The translations under genes and the position numbers were made by a program. Source: Flavobacterium shii (GTDB lineage: Bacteria; Bacteroidota; Bacteroidia; Flavobacteriales; Flavobacteriaceae). Taken from it: DNA of 64,000 bases. Positions 45,105-53,564 of this stretch are shown here, piece by piece. Every line of letters begins with the position of its first letter. Within the stretch, counting starts at the first letter, position 1. The stretch lies in assembly GCF_025847235.1 (NCBI RefSeq), contig NZ_JAOZEW010000008.1, forward strand, positions 124,001 to 188,000. Reading direction: 5' to 3'. Below the pieces are notes generated by a model, which did not search any database, was not told where the DNA came from, and saw nothing but the letters and a program-made list of their open reading frames with translations.

Positions 45105-46244
45105 TTAAAGATTAGAACTAAGCGCAGTAACAATTTCATTAAAAATATTATTTCCTTCTGCACTGGCAAGATAATCAGTTGCTGTCGTAACTAGAGATGT
45201 AATGTTATCAGGATCTATATTATCCATTTTAGATTGATCAAATGTAATTGTTGGCTCAAGTCGATAATATAATAATCCTGAATTTTTTAATCCTAATAAT
45301 TGCAAATTTGATACTAACTGTACAGCTTCACCTATTATATTTACTATTGCACCATCCTTTTTTTCAATACCCGATAAATCAAATAATTCACTCACCATCC
45401 AGGGAACCTTTCCCCAATTTCCATTATTAGGATCCAATCCTCCTTCATCGGCTACGACCAATCCAGCTCCCGAAGGATAAATACCAGTTCCCAATGATAC
45501 TAAAACTATATCGCTTAATGAAGTTGCTAATCCTGTTCTAAATGCTTCGCTAATAGCCCAAACAGCAGGATTATTAGACATGACACCTCCATCTAGCGCC
45601 CATCTTTCATTGGCTTGTGAATTTTCCCCAATACCTCCTCCTACATTGGCAACAGGAAAAAATGTTGGAGCAGCGCTTGTAGCTCTTGCTGCCTCCCATA
45701 ATAGATAATCATCTGTCGAAGGCGAATTGGAAGCATCGTACCAATTAAATAAATAAGGACCGTAATCGCTCCCTTTTTGTGGATTTGTAATTGCCTCTCC
45801 ACTACTATTAATAGTGTAGCTGGTTGTAAAAACGTGTTTTGTTCTTGCTCCCAGACTAGGATCTGTCATATTATTTTTAGCATCATTTAGAGTATAAGGA
45901 TTATATATACTTCGTAAATAAGGCTCTATACCATTCCCTTTTCCATCATCTCCATAATAATGCGCTACTTCTATATCACCAAGCTTTTGGGGAACAAAAA
46001 TTTTATCCCCATTATCCTGGTAAATACTTAATACATCCGATGCTGCCATAGGAAATTTATTATCTACTATAGGAGAGGTCAAAGCTGTAGCAATAATACC
46101 TCCTGTAGATGTGCCTCCTATAATATCAAATATCTGATAACAAGGCACATTATTCATCGCACTCTCTAGTTGTGAAAGAAAATAAGCGGGGATAATCCCT
46201 TTTATACCACCTCCATCAACTGCTAAAATTAAAATCTTGCTCAT
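45105..46244 (-). CDS. Patatin-like phospholipase
   Basis: The 379-residue protein has the patatin set: DGGGIKG (about 10-16) anion hole, GTSTGG with nucleophile S46, an AARATSAAPTFFPV helix and the DGG motif with D217, giving the Ser-Asp dyad. There is no signal peptide, so it is cytoplasmic. It should cut acyl chains from phospholipids or lipids. Patatins serve as effectors in some anti-phage systems, but no nucleotidyltransferase or other defence gene adjoins this one, so plain lipid turnover is as likely. It is divergent from a GNAT gene. Confidence 0.92.
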   Translation of the reverse strand: MSKILILAVDGGGIKGIIPAYFLSQLESAMNNVPCYQIFDIIGGTSTGGIIATALTSPIVDNKFPMAASDVLSIYQDNGDKIFVPQKLGDIEVAHYYGDDGKGNGIEPYLRSIYNPYTLNDAKNNMTDPSLGARTKHVFTTSYTINSSGEAITNPQKGSDYGPYLFNWYDASNSPSTDDYLLWEAARATSAAPTFFPVANVGGGIGENSQANERWALDGGVMSNNPAVWAISEAFRTGLATSLSDIVLVSLGTGIYPSGAGLVVADEGGLDPNNGNWGKVPWMVSELFDLSGIEKKDGAIVNIIGEAVQLVSNLQLLGLKNSGLLYYRLEPTITFDQSKMDNIDPDNITSLVTTATDYLASAEGNNIFNEIVTALSSNL

Positions 46245-46416
46245 ATCTTTTTATTTATAATTAAATATTTCACGAAATAAATAGTAAACTTTTTGATACT
46301 CAAAGCTATAAAATACTATCCAATACTGTCTAAGTAGAAATACCCTTTTAATTTATGCATCCCAGATTATAACAAAATATTTTTTTTTACATTTATAATT
46401 CAGTTTTTTAAGTGTT

Positions 46417-47055
46417 ATGAAAAAAGAAGTTCCTTTGGATATAGTAGAGAAATGGCTTAAAGCTTGGTCTTTATCAAGAGAATTGCCTTTACCTATTAAA
46501 TACAAATCGGGTTTTATGGTCGATGTAGGTTATGAAAATCAAAAAAGGCGCTATGTTTTTCAGGAACTTAATGATGACTTTATCCAATTATTAAAAACTA
46601 TAGATGAACCAAACATCTTCTTAAAAGTTTGTACTTCTCCCAATGAATTAAAAGCTGTATTATCCAAAAAATGGATCATTCTGCCGCAAGGTTATATGAT
46701 GGCTTGTTTTCACAAAATGGTTATTCCAAAAGATCATTTAAACGAAAAATACAAATTAGAATTCGAGAGCTATAACTCGACTTTTGTTGTTCGAATTGTT
46801 AGCCAAAATGGTGAACTAGCCTCAATAGGACGTGTTGTGCTTGTGGATGATCTGGCTATTTATGATAGAATTTCAACCGAAGCTAATCATCGTCGAAATG
46901 GTCTAGCGAGTTTCTTAATGAAAGAACTTGAAAAGATCGCTTTGGCAAATGGTGTTCATTATAATTTTCTTGTTGCCACAGAGGAGGGCAAACTATTTTA
47001 CCAATCATTAGGCTGGGAACTTTACAGCCTTTATACCTCGGTTGTTATTAATTAA
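46417..47055 (+). CDS. GNAT-family acetyltransferase
   Basis: The product has 212 residues. The N-terminal 90 residues are an unassigned domain (VEKWLKAWSLSRELPLPIK); the C-terminal part is GNAT, with VVLVDDLAIYDRISTEANHR, the acetyl-CoA loop HRRNGLASFLMKELEKIA and LVATEEGKLFYQSLGWE. Substrate unknown; cytoplasmic single gene. Confidence 0.88.
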   Translation: MKKEVPLDIVEKWLKAWSLSRELPLPIKYKSGFMVDVGYENQKRRYVFQELNDDFIQLLKTIDEPNIFLKVCTSPNELKAVLSKKWIILPQGYMMACFHKMVIPKDHLNEKYKLEFESYNSTFVVRIVSQNGELASIGRVVLVDDLAIYDRISTEANHRRNGLASFLMKELEKIALANGVHYNFLVATEEGKLFYQSLGWELYSLYTSVVIN

Positions 47056-47202
47056 GCTGTAAAACCTACTTAACCTAAACAGCAAATTTAGCTTCAATAC
47101 CGCTTCACCTTCAAAAATGTCCGTTTGCATTTTATTTTTTTAGATTTTAACTTTTTGTCCCACTACTTTCGTCACAGAAATTAATATTAATCTAAAAAAA
47201 TT

Positions 47203-47649
47203 ATGAAAAGAATGATCACATTTTATGTCAGTATACTTGTTTTTTTTCTAGCCATTCTCACCTCGCCAATTTTACGGGCACAGAATTCGCAAATCGAAAT
47301 CTCGGGAATTAGATCGGAGAAAGGAAAAATTATACTGAACATTTTTAAAAACAATGATTCCTACGATAACGGAAAGGTTTTAAAAAAACTTGTTTTTGAT
47401 AAAAAGGACATCATTAAAGGTAAAATGACTGTAACCTGCAACTTAGATCCCGGAATTTGTGGCATCACTCTAATAGATGATGAAAACGAAAATGGTGAAA
47501 TCAATAAAAACTTACTTGGTATCCCGAAAGAAGGTTTTGGTTTTTCGAACTTCTTTATGGAAAAAATGAAGAAACCTTCCTTTAATGACTTCAAGGTAGA
47601 CATAAAAAACCAAGACAATAAAATTAGTATCAAAGTAAAATACATGTAA
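47203..47649 (+). CDS. DUF2141-family exported protein
   Basis: The product has 148 residues with a signal peptide (about 1-27, ends LRAQ). The DUF2141 beta-sandwich shows ISGIRSEKGKIILNIFKN, LDPGICGITLIDDENENGEI with acidic residues that may bind Ca2+, and IPKEGFGFSNFF. Function unknown; likely periplasmic. It is followed 34 bp later by a DUF4397 lipoprotein gene and is probably co-transcribed with it. Confidence 0.88.
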   Translation: MKRMITFYVSILVFFLAILTSPILRAQNSQIEISGIRSEKGKIILNIFKNNDSYDNGKVLKKLVFDKKDIIKGKMTVTCNLDPGICGITLIDDENENGEINKNLLGIPKEGFGFSNFFMEKMKKPSFNDFKVDIKNQDNKISIKVKYM

Positions 47650-47683
47650 TCTTAAAAAGTAGAATTCAACAAAAATTAAAATT

Positions 47684-48373
47684 ATGAAAACAATAAAAGT
47701 AAATAAATTTATCCATGCAACTATAATGGTTATAGCTGCTGTAGTGCTCTTATCATCTTGTGACAGCAATAATGTAGACCTCTTTAATACTTCTAAACTT
47801 AAAGTAGTAAATGCGGCTCCAAATTCGGGTTCTCAACGATTTATCATGGCAAACATTCCTTATATTAGTAAACTCAGTTATTTAGATAATTCCGTATCCT
47901 ATCATGATGTAAGTTCGGGAAGCAATCTTGTTACGCAATATAGAGATCAGGATGATAATGATTTGTATGCCTCTGAGAAACTAAACCTAAGTGATAATAG
48001 AAACTATACGGTATATTTAACAGGGGAATCACGGGACGATGCAAAGGTTCGATTATTTCAGGATGATTTATCTGTTCCTGCAAGTGGGAAAGCCAAAGTT
48101 AAGTTTCTTCATTTAAGCGCCGGAGCACCAGCTTCGATAGATTTCACAGACTCTGACGGAAACAATATCACTACCAATTTAAATCGTTTTAATGAAAGCG
48201 GTTATATCGAAATCAATGCTGGCTCTTTATCTTTAAAAGCGCATGGAACGGGTCTTACTGAAAATCTTGCTACTTTGGCATCCAGTACATTTGATTCTGG
48301 GAAAATCTATTCGGTATATATAGCAGGTTCATCCGCATCTGGGTATACGATTAAACAAATTTCACATAATTAA
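47684..48373 (+). CDS. DUF4397-domain lipoprotein
   Basis: This 229-residue lipoprotein has lipobox LLSSC (about 22-26) and two repeated beta domains of DUF4397 type: LKVVNAAPNSGSQRFIMANI at about 40 and KVKFLHLSAGAPASIDFTDS at about 145, each followed by a YTVYLTGES or YSVYIAGSS strand. Function unknown; cell surface or periplasm. It shares an apparent operon with the DUF2141 gene. Confidence 0.88.
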   Translation: MKTIKVNKFIHATIMVIAAVVLLSSCDSNNVDLFNTSKLKVVNAAPNSGSQRFIMANIPYISKLSYLDNSVSYHDVSSGSNLVTQYRDQDDNDLYASEKLNLSDNRNYTVYLTGESRDDAKVRLFQDDLSVPASGKAKVKFLHLSAGAPASIDFTDSDGNNITTNLNRFNESGYIEINAGSLSLKAHGTGLTENLATLASSTFDSGKIYSVYIAGSSASGYTIKQISHN

Positions 48374-48452
48374 AAAAATAGAGTATTAACTATATAACTA
48401 TTGTAAATGTCATACCATTTATCACATATAGTTTAAACTTAAAGAGTATTAA

Positions 48453-48494
48453 AAGAGGCTGTATCCATCTTTCTTAAAATGAACACAGCCTCTT
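48453..48494. terminator. Terminator hairpin between convergent genes
   Basis: AAGAGGCTGT (48453-48462) pairs perfectly with ACAGCCTCTT (48485-48494). The loop is large (22 nt) and the T-run is weak, so this call is moderate; it sits between the DUF4397 and RidA-like genes. Confidence 0.65.
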
Positions 48495-48512
48495 ACATTA
48501 TATAATATTTTA

Positions 48513-48983
48513 TTATTTTACTGCTGTAGCTTCAAGCTCCACTTTTAATGTCTCAAAAAGACTTTTTACTTCCAGCAAAGTCACAGTAGGCTTAATATCA
48601 TGCTTAGCTATCCAGTCCTGAAGAATATGAAAATGAGGCCAAAGCTCTGCTGTAGAAGTTGTATAGATATTTAATCTAACAATACCACTACGATCATAAC
48701 CTGCCTGAGAGATAACTAACTCCAGGTTTTTTATAGTTTCAATAAGTTGCGTTTCCATGTCTTCGTTACTCGATATACCATCGGCACTTATAGCCGTTTG
48801 TCCCGAAACATACAACGTACTTTCTACATTTTTTACTTCTACAGCTTGCACATAACTGCGTATATCCTGCCACTCCCAAGGATTAATGATTCTTTTTTCC
48901 ATTTTATTAGTTTTTTTATTTTGTGCCAATACAGGCATAGTAGCAATTAATAGTAATGCTAAAAGTTTTGTCATTTTTTTCAT
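48513..48983 (-). CDS. Exported RidA/YjgF-like protein
   Basis: The product has 156 residues. An N-terminal signal (about 1-20, LLALLLIATMPVLAQ) precedes a RidA fold: YVQAVEVKNVESTLYVSGQT, METQLIETIKNLELVISQAG, IVRLNIYTTS and VTLLEVKSLFETLKVELEA. Normal RidA proteins are cytoplasmic imine deaminases and carry an Arg in the RSCVEVARL region; here that stretch reads VTLLEVKSLF with no Arg, so classical deaminase activity is doubtful. A CRP-type palindrome lies upstream. An internal start (MEKR, about residue 28) would give a cytoplasmic protein. Confidence 0.85.
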   Translation of the reverse strand: MKKMTKLLALLLIATMPVLAQNKKTNKMEKRIINPWEWQDIRSYVQAVEVKNVESTLYVSGQTAISADGISSNEDMETQLIETIKNLELVISQAGYDRSGIVRLNIYTTSTAELWPHFHILQDWIAKHDIKPTVTLLEVKSLFETLKVELEATAVK

Positions 48984-49043
48984 AATTGCAGTTTTAAATT
49001 CACACTACAAAATTGAAAAAACCACCTGAAATTGGGTCTTGAC

Positions 49044-49076
49044 ATATCTCACGAATATATTGTGAGATATATCACA
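49044..49076. promoter_or_regulatory. CRP-like site TGTGA-N6-TCACA and overlapping palindrome
   Basis: TGTGAGATATATCACA (49061-49076) is a perfect CRP-type site. A second inverted repeat, ATATCTCAC (49044-49052) and GTGAGATAT (49062-49070), overlaps it. The site lies 78-93 bp before the RidA-like start and directly after the stop of a Crp/Fnr gene whose recognition helix has the CRP residues, which makes that protein the natural ligand. Confidence 0.7.
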
Positions 49077-49640
49077 CTAACGGGAAAATCGGCTCAAAGT
49101 TTCGCGGGAAACACCTAGATAAGCAGCAAGAAGGCTTTTGGGTACACGCTGGATAAGTGAAGGAGATCGCTTAAGAAGTTGTTCGTAACGCTCTTGCGCG
49201 CTGGACGTTAACAAAGATATTATACGACGTTGTGATCCTAGAAAACCAAAATTTGATTTTTCAAGAAAGAAACGTTCCATTTTTTGGAGACCGTCGCATA
49301 GTTTTCTATAATCTTCGAATGAAAGACAGAACACAACAGTATCTTCAAGACATTCCAGCGACAATGTAGCTTTACTCTGCGTGTAAAAAGCATAATAATC
49401 ACTTTCCCACCATTCTTCCATAGCAAAAGAAACAATGTGTTGCTTTTCCATATCATCCGTATATACAAGCTTTAAAAGTCCCGAAGCCACAAAGTGAGAA
49501 TACTTAACCTCTTCACCTACCTGAATAAGAAATTGATGTTTCTTAAACTTTTTAACGGTAAAATGCGACCATACAAATGCAAATTCGTCATCGTTAAGCG
49601 GTATTATTTTTTCTATATGTTGCCTTAGTTTTTCCTGCAT
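49077..49640 (-). CDS. Crp/Fnr-family regulator with CRP-like recognition helix
   Basis: The 187-residue protein has a cyclic-nucleotide-binding fold at about 20-120 (KKHQFLIQVGEEVKYSHFVA SG) and an HTH at about 160-187, VPKSLLAAYLGVSRETLSRF. The RET..R residues match E. coli CRP, which reads TGTGA. It stops immediately after the recognition helix, about 10 residues shorter than usual. The next gene on this strand is the RidA-like gene, with a matching site between them. A TGTGA-binding role is inferred. Confidence 0.88.
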   Translation of the reverse strand: MQEKLRQHIEKIIPLNDDEFAFVWSHFTVKKFKKHQFLIQVGEEVKYSHFVASGLLKLVYTDDMEKQHIVSFAMEEWWESDYYAFYTQSKATLSLECLEDTVVFCLSFEDYRKLCDGLQKMERFFLEKSNFGFLGSQRRIISLLTSSAQERYEQLLKRSPSLIQRVPKSLLAAYLGVSRETLSRFSR

Positions 49641-50082
49641 ATATTAAGAAGTGGATAAGATTTCAAAATTACCTAAATTTTCGATAATCATTACTTGGTT
49701 AATCAAAATAAAAAGTTCTTTCTAAGCGATTCTAAGCATTATAAATCTGGCTTATTTTTTTCGCCACGAATTTCTCTAATTTAAATCTTTGGGGTGAATT
49801 TTGTCGATATTAAAAGAATTTTCCTGCTATCGTTTCGTTTACATATCCATTAAAAATTAGTTATAAAATATAACCAACTGTTATATTCTATGACAATTTG
49901 AACATATCTTAAAACGTACATGAACAATCCACAACGTAGTAAACAACACCTATGTTTACACAAGTGCATAAAAAAATAATCTATTTAACTAAATAGCTAT
50001 TAACGGAAAAATTGAAATCAAATATTAATTTGATATTTGTGTTTGCATCAAAACTCTAGTCCTCGAGAGTCTGAAATTATAA
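49641..50082. other. Non-coding gap downstream of the cobalamin riboswitch
   Basis: This is 442 bp of AT-rich DNA between the riboswitch and the Crp/Fnr gene, with no reading frame that resembles a transporter or cobalamin gene. A weak hairpin ACTCT/AGAGT just past the aptamer (about 50051-50070) precedes TTTT on the minus strand and might be a terminator. The region may be what is left of a lost regulated gene. Confidence 0.55.
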
Positions 50083-50292
50083 GCAGTGGTAGGTCTCCTG
50101 ACTTATTCCCATTTTAATCAGCCTTCCCACATTTAAAAAAAATGCAGTGGCAAAAGATTAGATTTTGAAGGCTTAAAAAGCATCAAATCTGTTAAAATGT
50201 AGCATGGAATTTACAGTAACGGGCTTGCTCAGGATTTTCACCTGATTCCCTCTTCGTTAACTACAATCGAAAAAATGTAGCTAAACCATTGC
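50083..50292 (-). promoter_or_regulatory. Cobalamin (B12) riboswitch aptamer
   Basis: On the minus strand the conserved cobalamin elements occur in order: stem P1 GCAATGGT (50292-50285); GGGAATCAGGTG then AATCCTGAGCAAGCCCGTTA; the B12-box-like GCCACTG (50151-50145); GGGAAGGC; AAGTCAGGAGACCTACC; and the closing P1 strand ACCACTGC (50090-50083), which pairs 7 of 8 with the first. It would switch a downstream minus-strand gene in response to adenosyl- or related cobalamin. No such gene is present within 440 nt; the next is a Crp/Fnr gene. It lies downstream of, not before, aconitase. Confidence 0.9.
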
Positions 50293-50370
50293 AGCCGTAA
50301 ATATAAATAAACTCTTTATGTTTACTCGCTTTTATTTGCAGAAAAAACATTTTAAACTACCATAACAAAA

Positions 50371-50412
50371 AAATGAGTTGAAATATTTATAACAAATACG
50401 GCAACTCATTTT
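50371..50412 (-). terminator. Intrinsic terminator after acnA
   Basis: AAATGAGTTG (50371-50380) pairs with CAACTCATTT (50402-50411) around a loop, and a T-run follows on the minus strand. It lies about 20 bp after the aconitase stop codon. Confidence 0.85.
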
Positions 50413-50433
50413 TTATCTATGTGTAAATTTTAA

Positions 50434-53211
50434 TTATGCTTTTTGAAGAAACTGTCTTAAAACATATTGTAATATTCCACCATTCCTGTAATATTCAATT
50501 TCTATTTTGGAATCCAGTCTTGCAATTACAGTAAACTCTATTTTTTCACCATTATCTTTTACTGCAATAACATTAATTTCTTTGAGCGGTTTTATATCCT
50601 TAGCAATTCCAGAAATCGAAAAACTTTCTTTTCCTGTAAGCCCCAAGCTTGCTGCATTTTCTCCATTCTTGTACTGCAAAGGCAATACTCCCATACCCAC
50701 GAGGTTGCTTCTGTGTATTCTTTCATAACTCTCGGCAAGTACTGCTTTTACACCAAGAAGAAAAGTTCCTTTGGCAGCCCAGTCTCTTGATGAACCACTA
50801 CCATATTCTTTTCCTGCCAATACAAGCAAAGGTGTTTTGGTCTCTTTGTATTTTACCGAAGCCTCATAAACGCTCATTTCTTCGCCTGTAGGTTTATACT
50901 TTGTATATCCACCTTCCTTATCTGCCAAAGCATTTTTAATACGTACATTTGCAAATGTTCCTCTTATCATTACCTCATCGTGACCACGACGTGATCCATA
51001 CGAGTTAAAATCTACTTTCTCTACACCACGACTTAATAAATACTTTCCTGCTGCCGAATTTTCGCCATAAGACCCCGCAGGCGAAATATGATCGGTGGTA
51101 ATACTATCTCCCAAAAACAATAACACATTCGCATTTTTTATATCTTGTAATGCTTCGGGTTCATCTGGTAAATTCTTAAAGAAAGGAGCTTCTTTTATAT
51201 ATGTTGATTTATCATCCCACTCGTATATTTTCTCTTTCGGGATTTCAAGTTTTTTCCATATATCGTTGCCATCAAATAAAGTTGCATAGCTTTTCTCATA
51301 CTGTTTAGGCGACAATACTTCGCTTAAAACCTTATTAATTTCATCATTTGTAGGCCATATATCTTTAAGATAAACAGGTAATTGGTTGGGATCATAACTA
51401 ACAGGTTCGTTCATTATATCAAAATCAACACGACCTGCAAGCGCAAATACAACAACTAACATCGGCGACATTAAAAAGTTCATTTTTATCTGCGGATGTA
51501 TCCTTGCCTCAAAATTTCTATTTCCCGATAATACCGATGCAAGAACGAGATCATGATCATCTATTGCTTTTGCAATATGTGCTGGCAGTGGTCCTGAGTT
51601 TCCTATACATGAAGTGCAACCATAACCTACCACATGAAATTTAAGTGCTTCGAGGTCTCCCAATAAATCTGCTTTTGTTAAATAGTCTGTAACTACTTTG
51701 GATCCTGGTGCCAATGATGTTTTTACCCAAGGTTTAATATCAAGTCCTCTTTCTCTGGCTTTTTTTGCCACAAGTCCCGCACCAATCATCACATAAGGAT
51801 TTGAAGTATTCGTACAAGAAGTAATTGCAGCTATTGCAACAGCACCATCCGACAGCATGAATTGTTCTGAACCTACAGTTACAGCAACCATCTTCATACC
51901 ATCTTTTACTTTTTCTTCAATTTTAGTATCCGATGGCATCGGTGCTTTGGTTTGCGCAGGTTGCGAACTACCGCCTTCGGCAAACCAGCGTGTCATTTGA
52001 TCTTGTGGTTTAGAATACTTTCTTCCAAAACCTTTATCAAGTATATCTACAAAAGTTGGTGCAAGATTTTTAAGTAATATTTTATCCTGAGGTCTTTTTG
52101 GACCTGCAATTGTAGGCTCTATAGTCGAAAGATCAAGCTCCAGAACATCTGTATAAGTAATCGTTTCTTTTCCTGTACGCCATAAAAGGTTGGCTTTACA
52201 ATAATCTTCTACCAACTGTAACTGATCCTCAGAACGGTTACTTAGGCGCATATATTCCAAAGTCTTATCATCAATAGGGAAATAAGTAACAGTACAACCA
52301 AATTCGGGAGACATATTACCGATAGTTGCTCGGTCGGGAACACTAAGACTGTCAAGACCTGGACCAAAAACCTCAACAAATTTACCTACTACTCCATATT
52401 TTCGAAGTAATTCGGCTATGGTAAGTACCATATCTGTAGATGTAGAGCCTAGCGGAATCCTTCCTGTAAGCTTAAGTCCAATTACCTCTGGCATGATAAA
52501 ATAAATAGGTTGTCCTAAGATAGCAGCTTCGGCTTCGATACCACCTACACCCCATGCAATAACACCTATACCGTTTACCATCGGTGTGTGACTATCGGTT
52601 CCTACCAGCGTATCGGGAAAAACTTCGCCATTACGTTCAATTACACCTTTCGAAAGATATTCCAGATTAACCTGATGGCAGATTCCCATACCCGGAGGAA
52701 CGACACTAAAATTACTGAACGATTGTTGCGCCCATTTTAAAAACTGATAGCGCTCGCCATTGCGTTTATATTCTTCATCCATATTACGTGAATAGGAATA
52801 TTCGGTACCAAAATAATCTACCTGCACCGAGTGGTCAATTACAAGATCTACCGGTATAAGGGGATTTATTTCATCTGGATTTTTACCTCTTCTGGCTACT
52901 TCTGCCCTTAAAGAAGCAATATCTACAACTGCAGGAACACCTGTAAAATCCTGCATAAGAACCCGTGCAGGCTTAAATGGAATATCTTTATCCGAAGCTT
53001 CGGGTTTCCAGTTAAGAAGGGTTTCTACATTTTCTCTCGTAATAGCAAAATCATCAAAATTACGTAACGCATTCTCTAAAAGTATTCTAATTGAGAACGG
53101 CATTTTCTCTATATCGAAACCCTGATTTTTCATTTCAACCAGACTATAATAAGAAAATGTTCCGTTTTTGGTATTCAAAAGTCTCTTAATGTTATAAATG
53201 TCATTTTGCAT
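50434..53211 (-). CDS. acnA: Aconitate hydratase, AcnA/IRP type
   Basis: The 925-residue enzyme converts citrate to isocitrate in the TCA cycle in the cytoplasm. The [4Fe-4S] ligands are the Cys in AITSCTNTSN and the two in YGCTSCIGNSG. Other AcnA signatures: PARVLMQDFTGVPAVVDIAS, LVGTDSHTPMVNGIGVIAWG, PEFGCTVTYFPID, and in the swivel domain GDSITTDHISPAGSYGENS and GKEYGSGSSRDWAAKG. The domain order 1-2-3-linker-4 is that of AcnA rather than AcnB or mitochondrial aconitase. It is a single gene; the succinate dehydrogenase operon is only 10 kb away. Confidence 0.97.
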   Translation of the reverse strand: MQNDIYNIKRLLNTKNGTFSYYSLVEMKNQGFDIEKMPFSIRILLENALRNFDDFAITRENVETLLNWKPEASDKDIPFKPARVLMQDFTGVPAVVDIASLRAEVARRGKNPDEINPLIPVDLVIDHSVQVDYFGTEYSYSRNMDEEYKRNGERYQFLKWAQQSFSNFSVVPPGMGICHQVNLEYLSKGVIERNGEVFPDTLVGTDSHTPMVNGIGVIAWGVGGIEAEAAILGQPIYFIMPEVIGLKLTGRIPLGSTSTDMVLTIAELLRKYGVVGKFVEVFGPGLDSLSVPDRATIGNMSPEFGCTVTYFPIDDKTLEYMRLSNRSEDQLQLVEDYCKANLLWRTGKETITYTDVLELDLSTIEPTIAGPKRPQDKILLKNLAPTFVDILDKGFGRKYSKPQDQMTRWFAEGGSSQPAQTKAPMPSDTKIEEKVKDGMKMVAVTVGSEQFMLSDGAVAIAAITSCTNTSNPYVMIGAGLVAKKARERGLDIKPWVKTSLAPGSKVVTDYLTKADLLGDLEALKFHVVGYGCTSCIGNSGPLPAHIAKAIDDHDLVLASVLSGNRNFEARIHPQIKMNFLMSPMLVVVFALAGRVDFDIMNEPVSYDPNQLPVYLKDIWPTNDEINKVLSEVLSPKQYEKSYATLFDGNDIWKKLEIPKEKIYEWDDKSTYIKEAPFFKNLPDEPEALQDIKNANVLLFLGDSITTDHISPAGSYGENSAAGKYLLSRGVEKVDFNSYGSRRGHDEVMIRGTFANVRIKNALADKEGGYTKYKPTGEEMSVYEASVKYKETKTPLLVLAGKEYGSGSSRDWAAKGTFLLGVKAVLAESYERIHRSNLVGMGVLPLQYKNGENAASLGLTGKESFSISGIAKDIKPLKEINVIAVKDNGEKIEFTVIARLDSKIEIEYYRNGGILQYVLRQFLQKA

Positions 53212-53458
53212 AGCAGTGAAATTTTGTTTTACAATTAATAGTTACCTTTTTTAATAAGCAACAATGATCCTGAAACTCAAATAAAGGTAAGCAATTTCAA
53301 TCTTTTTCTACATAAGGGGCATATTATAAAAATCATAAAACTTTTCTATATTCAAAATTATAAGCCAAATTCAGTTATTTAAAACCTATAGTTTATTAGG
53401 CAAAAAAGTGAATTATTTTTTTTCTAAATCATATCAAGAAATGTGAGTTCCGTTTAAG

Positions 53459-53494
53459 CTAAAAAAAAGGAGGAATCAAATATTGATTCCTCCT
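53459..53494 (-). terminator. Intrinsic terminator after the glycosyltransferase gene
   Basis: AGGAGGAATCAA (53468-53479), a 3-nt loop and TTGATTCCTCCT (53483-53494) form a perfect 12-bp stem; on the minus strand a run of eight or more T follows (53467-53459). The rest of the 353-bp gap 53212-53564 is the acnA promoter region with no other structure. Confidence 0.92.
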
Positions 53495-53564
53495 GGATAC
53501 TTAAAATTATGTTCTCAACTATAATTCAAAACTTATATGATGAATTAAGTTTTATTCTAAACCT

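Noticed and set aside
45105-46244. Patatin as part of an anti-phage (CBASS) system
   Set aside because: No nucleotidyltransferase, ubiquitin-like or other defence gene lies next to it; the neighbours are a GNAT gene and a gap.
50083-50292. Riboswitch controlling aconitase
   Set aside because: Both are on the minus strand, but the riboswitch is downstream of the acnA stop and beyond its terminator.
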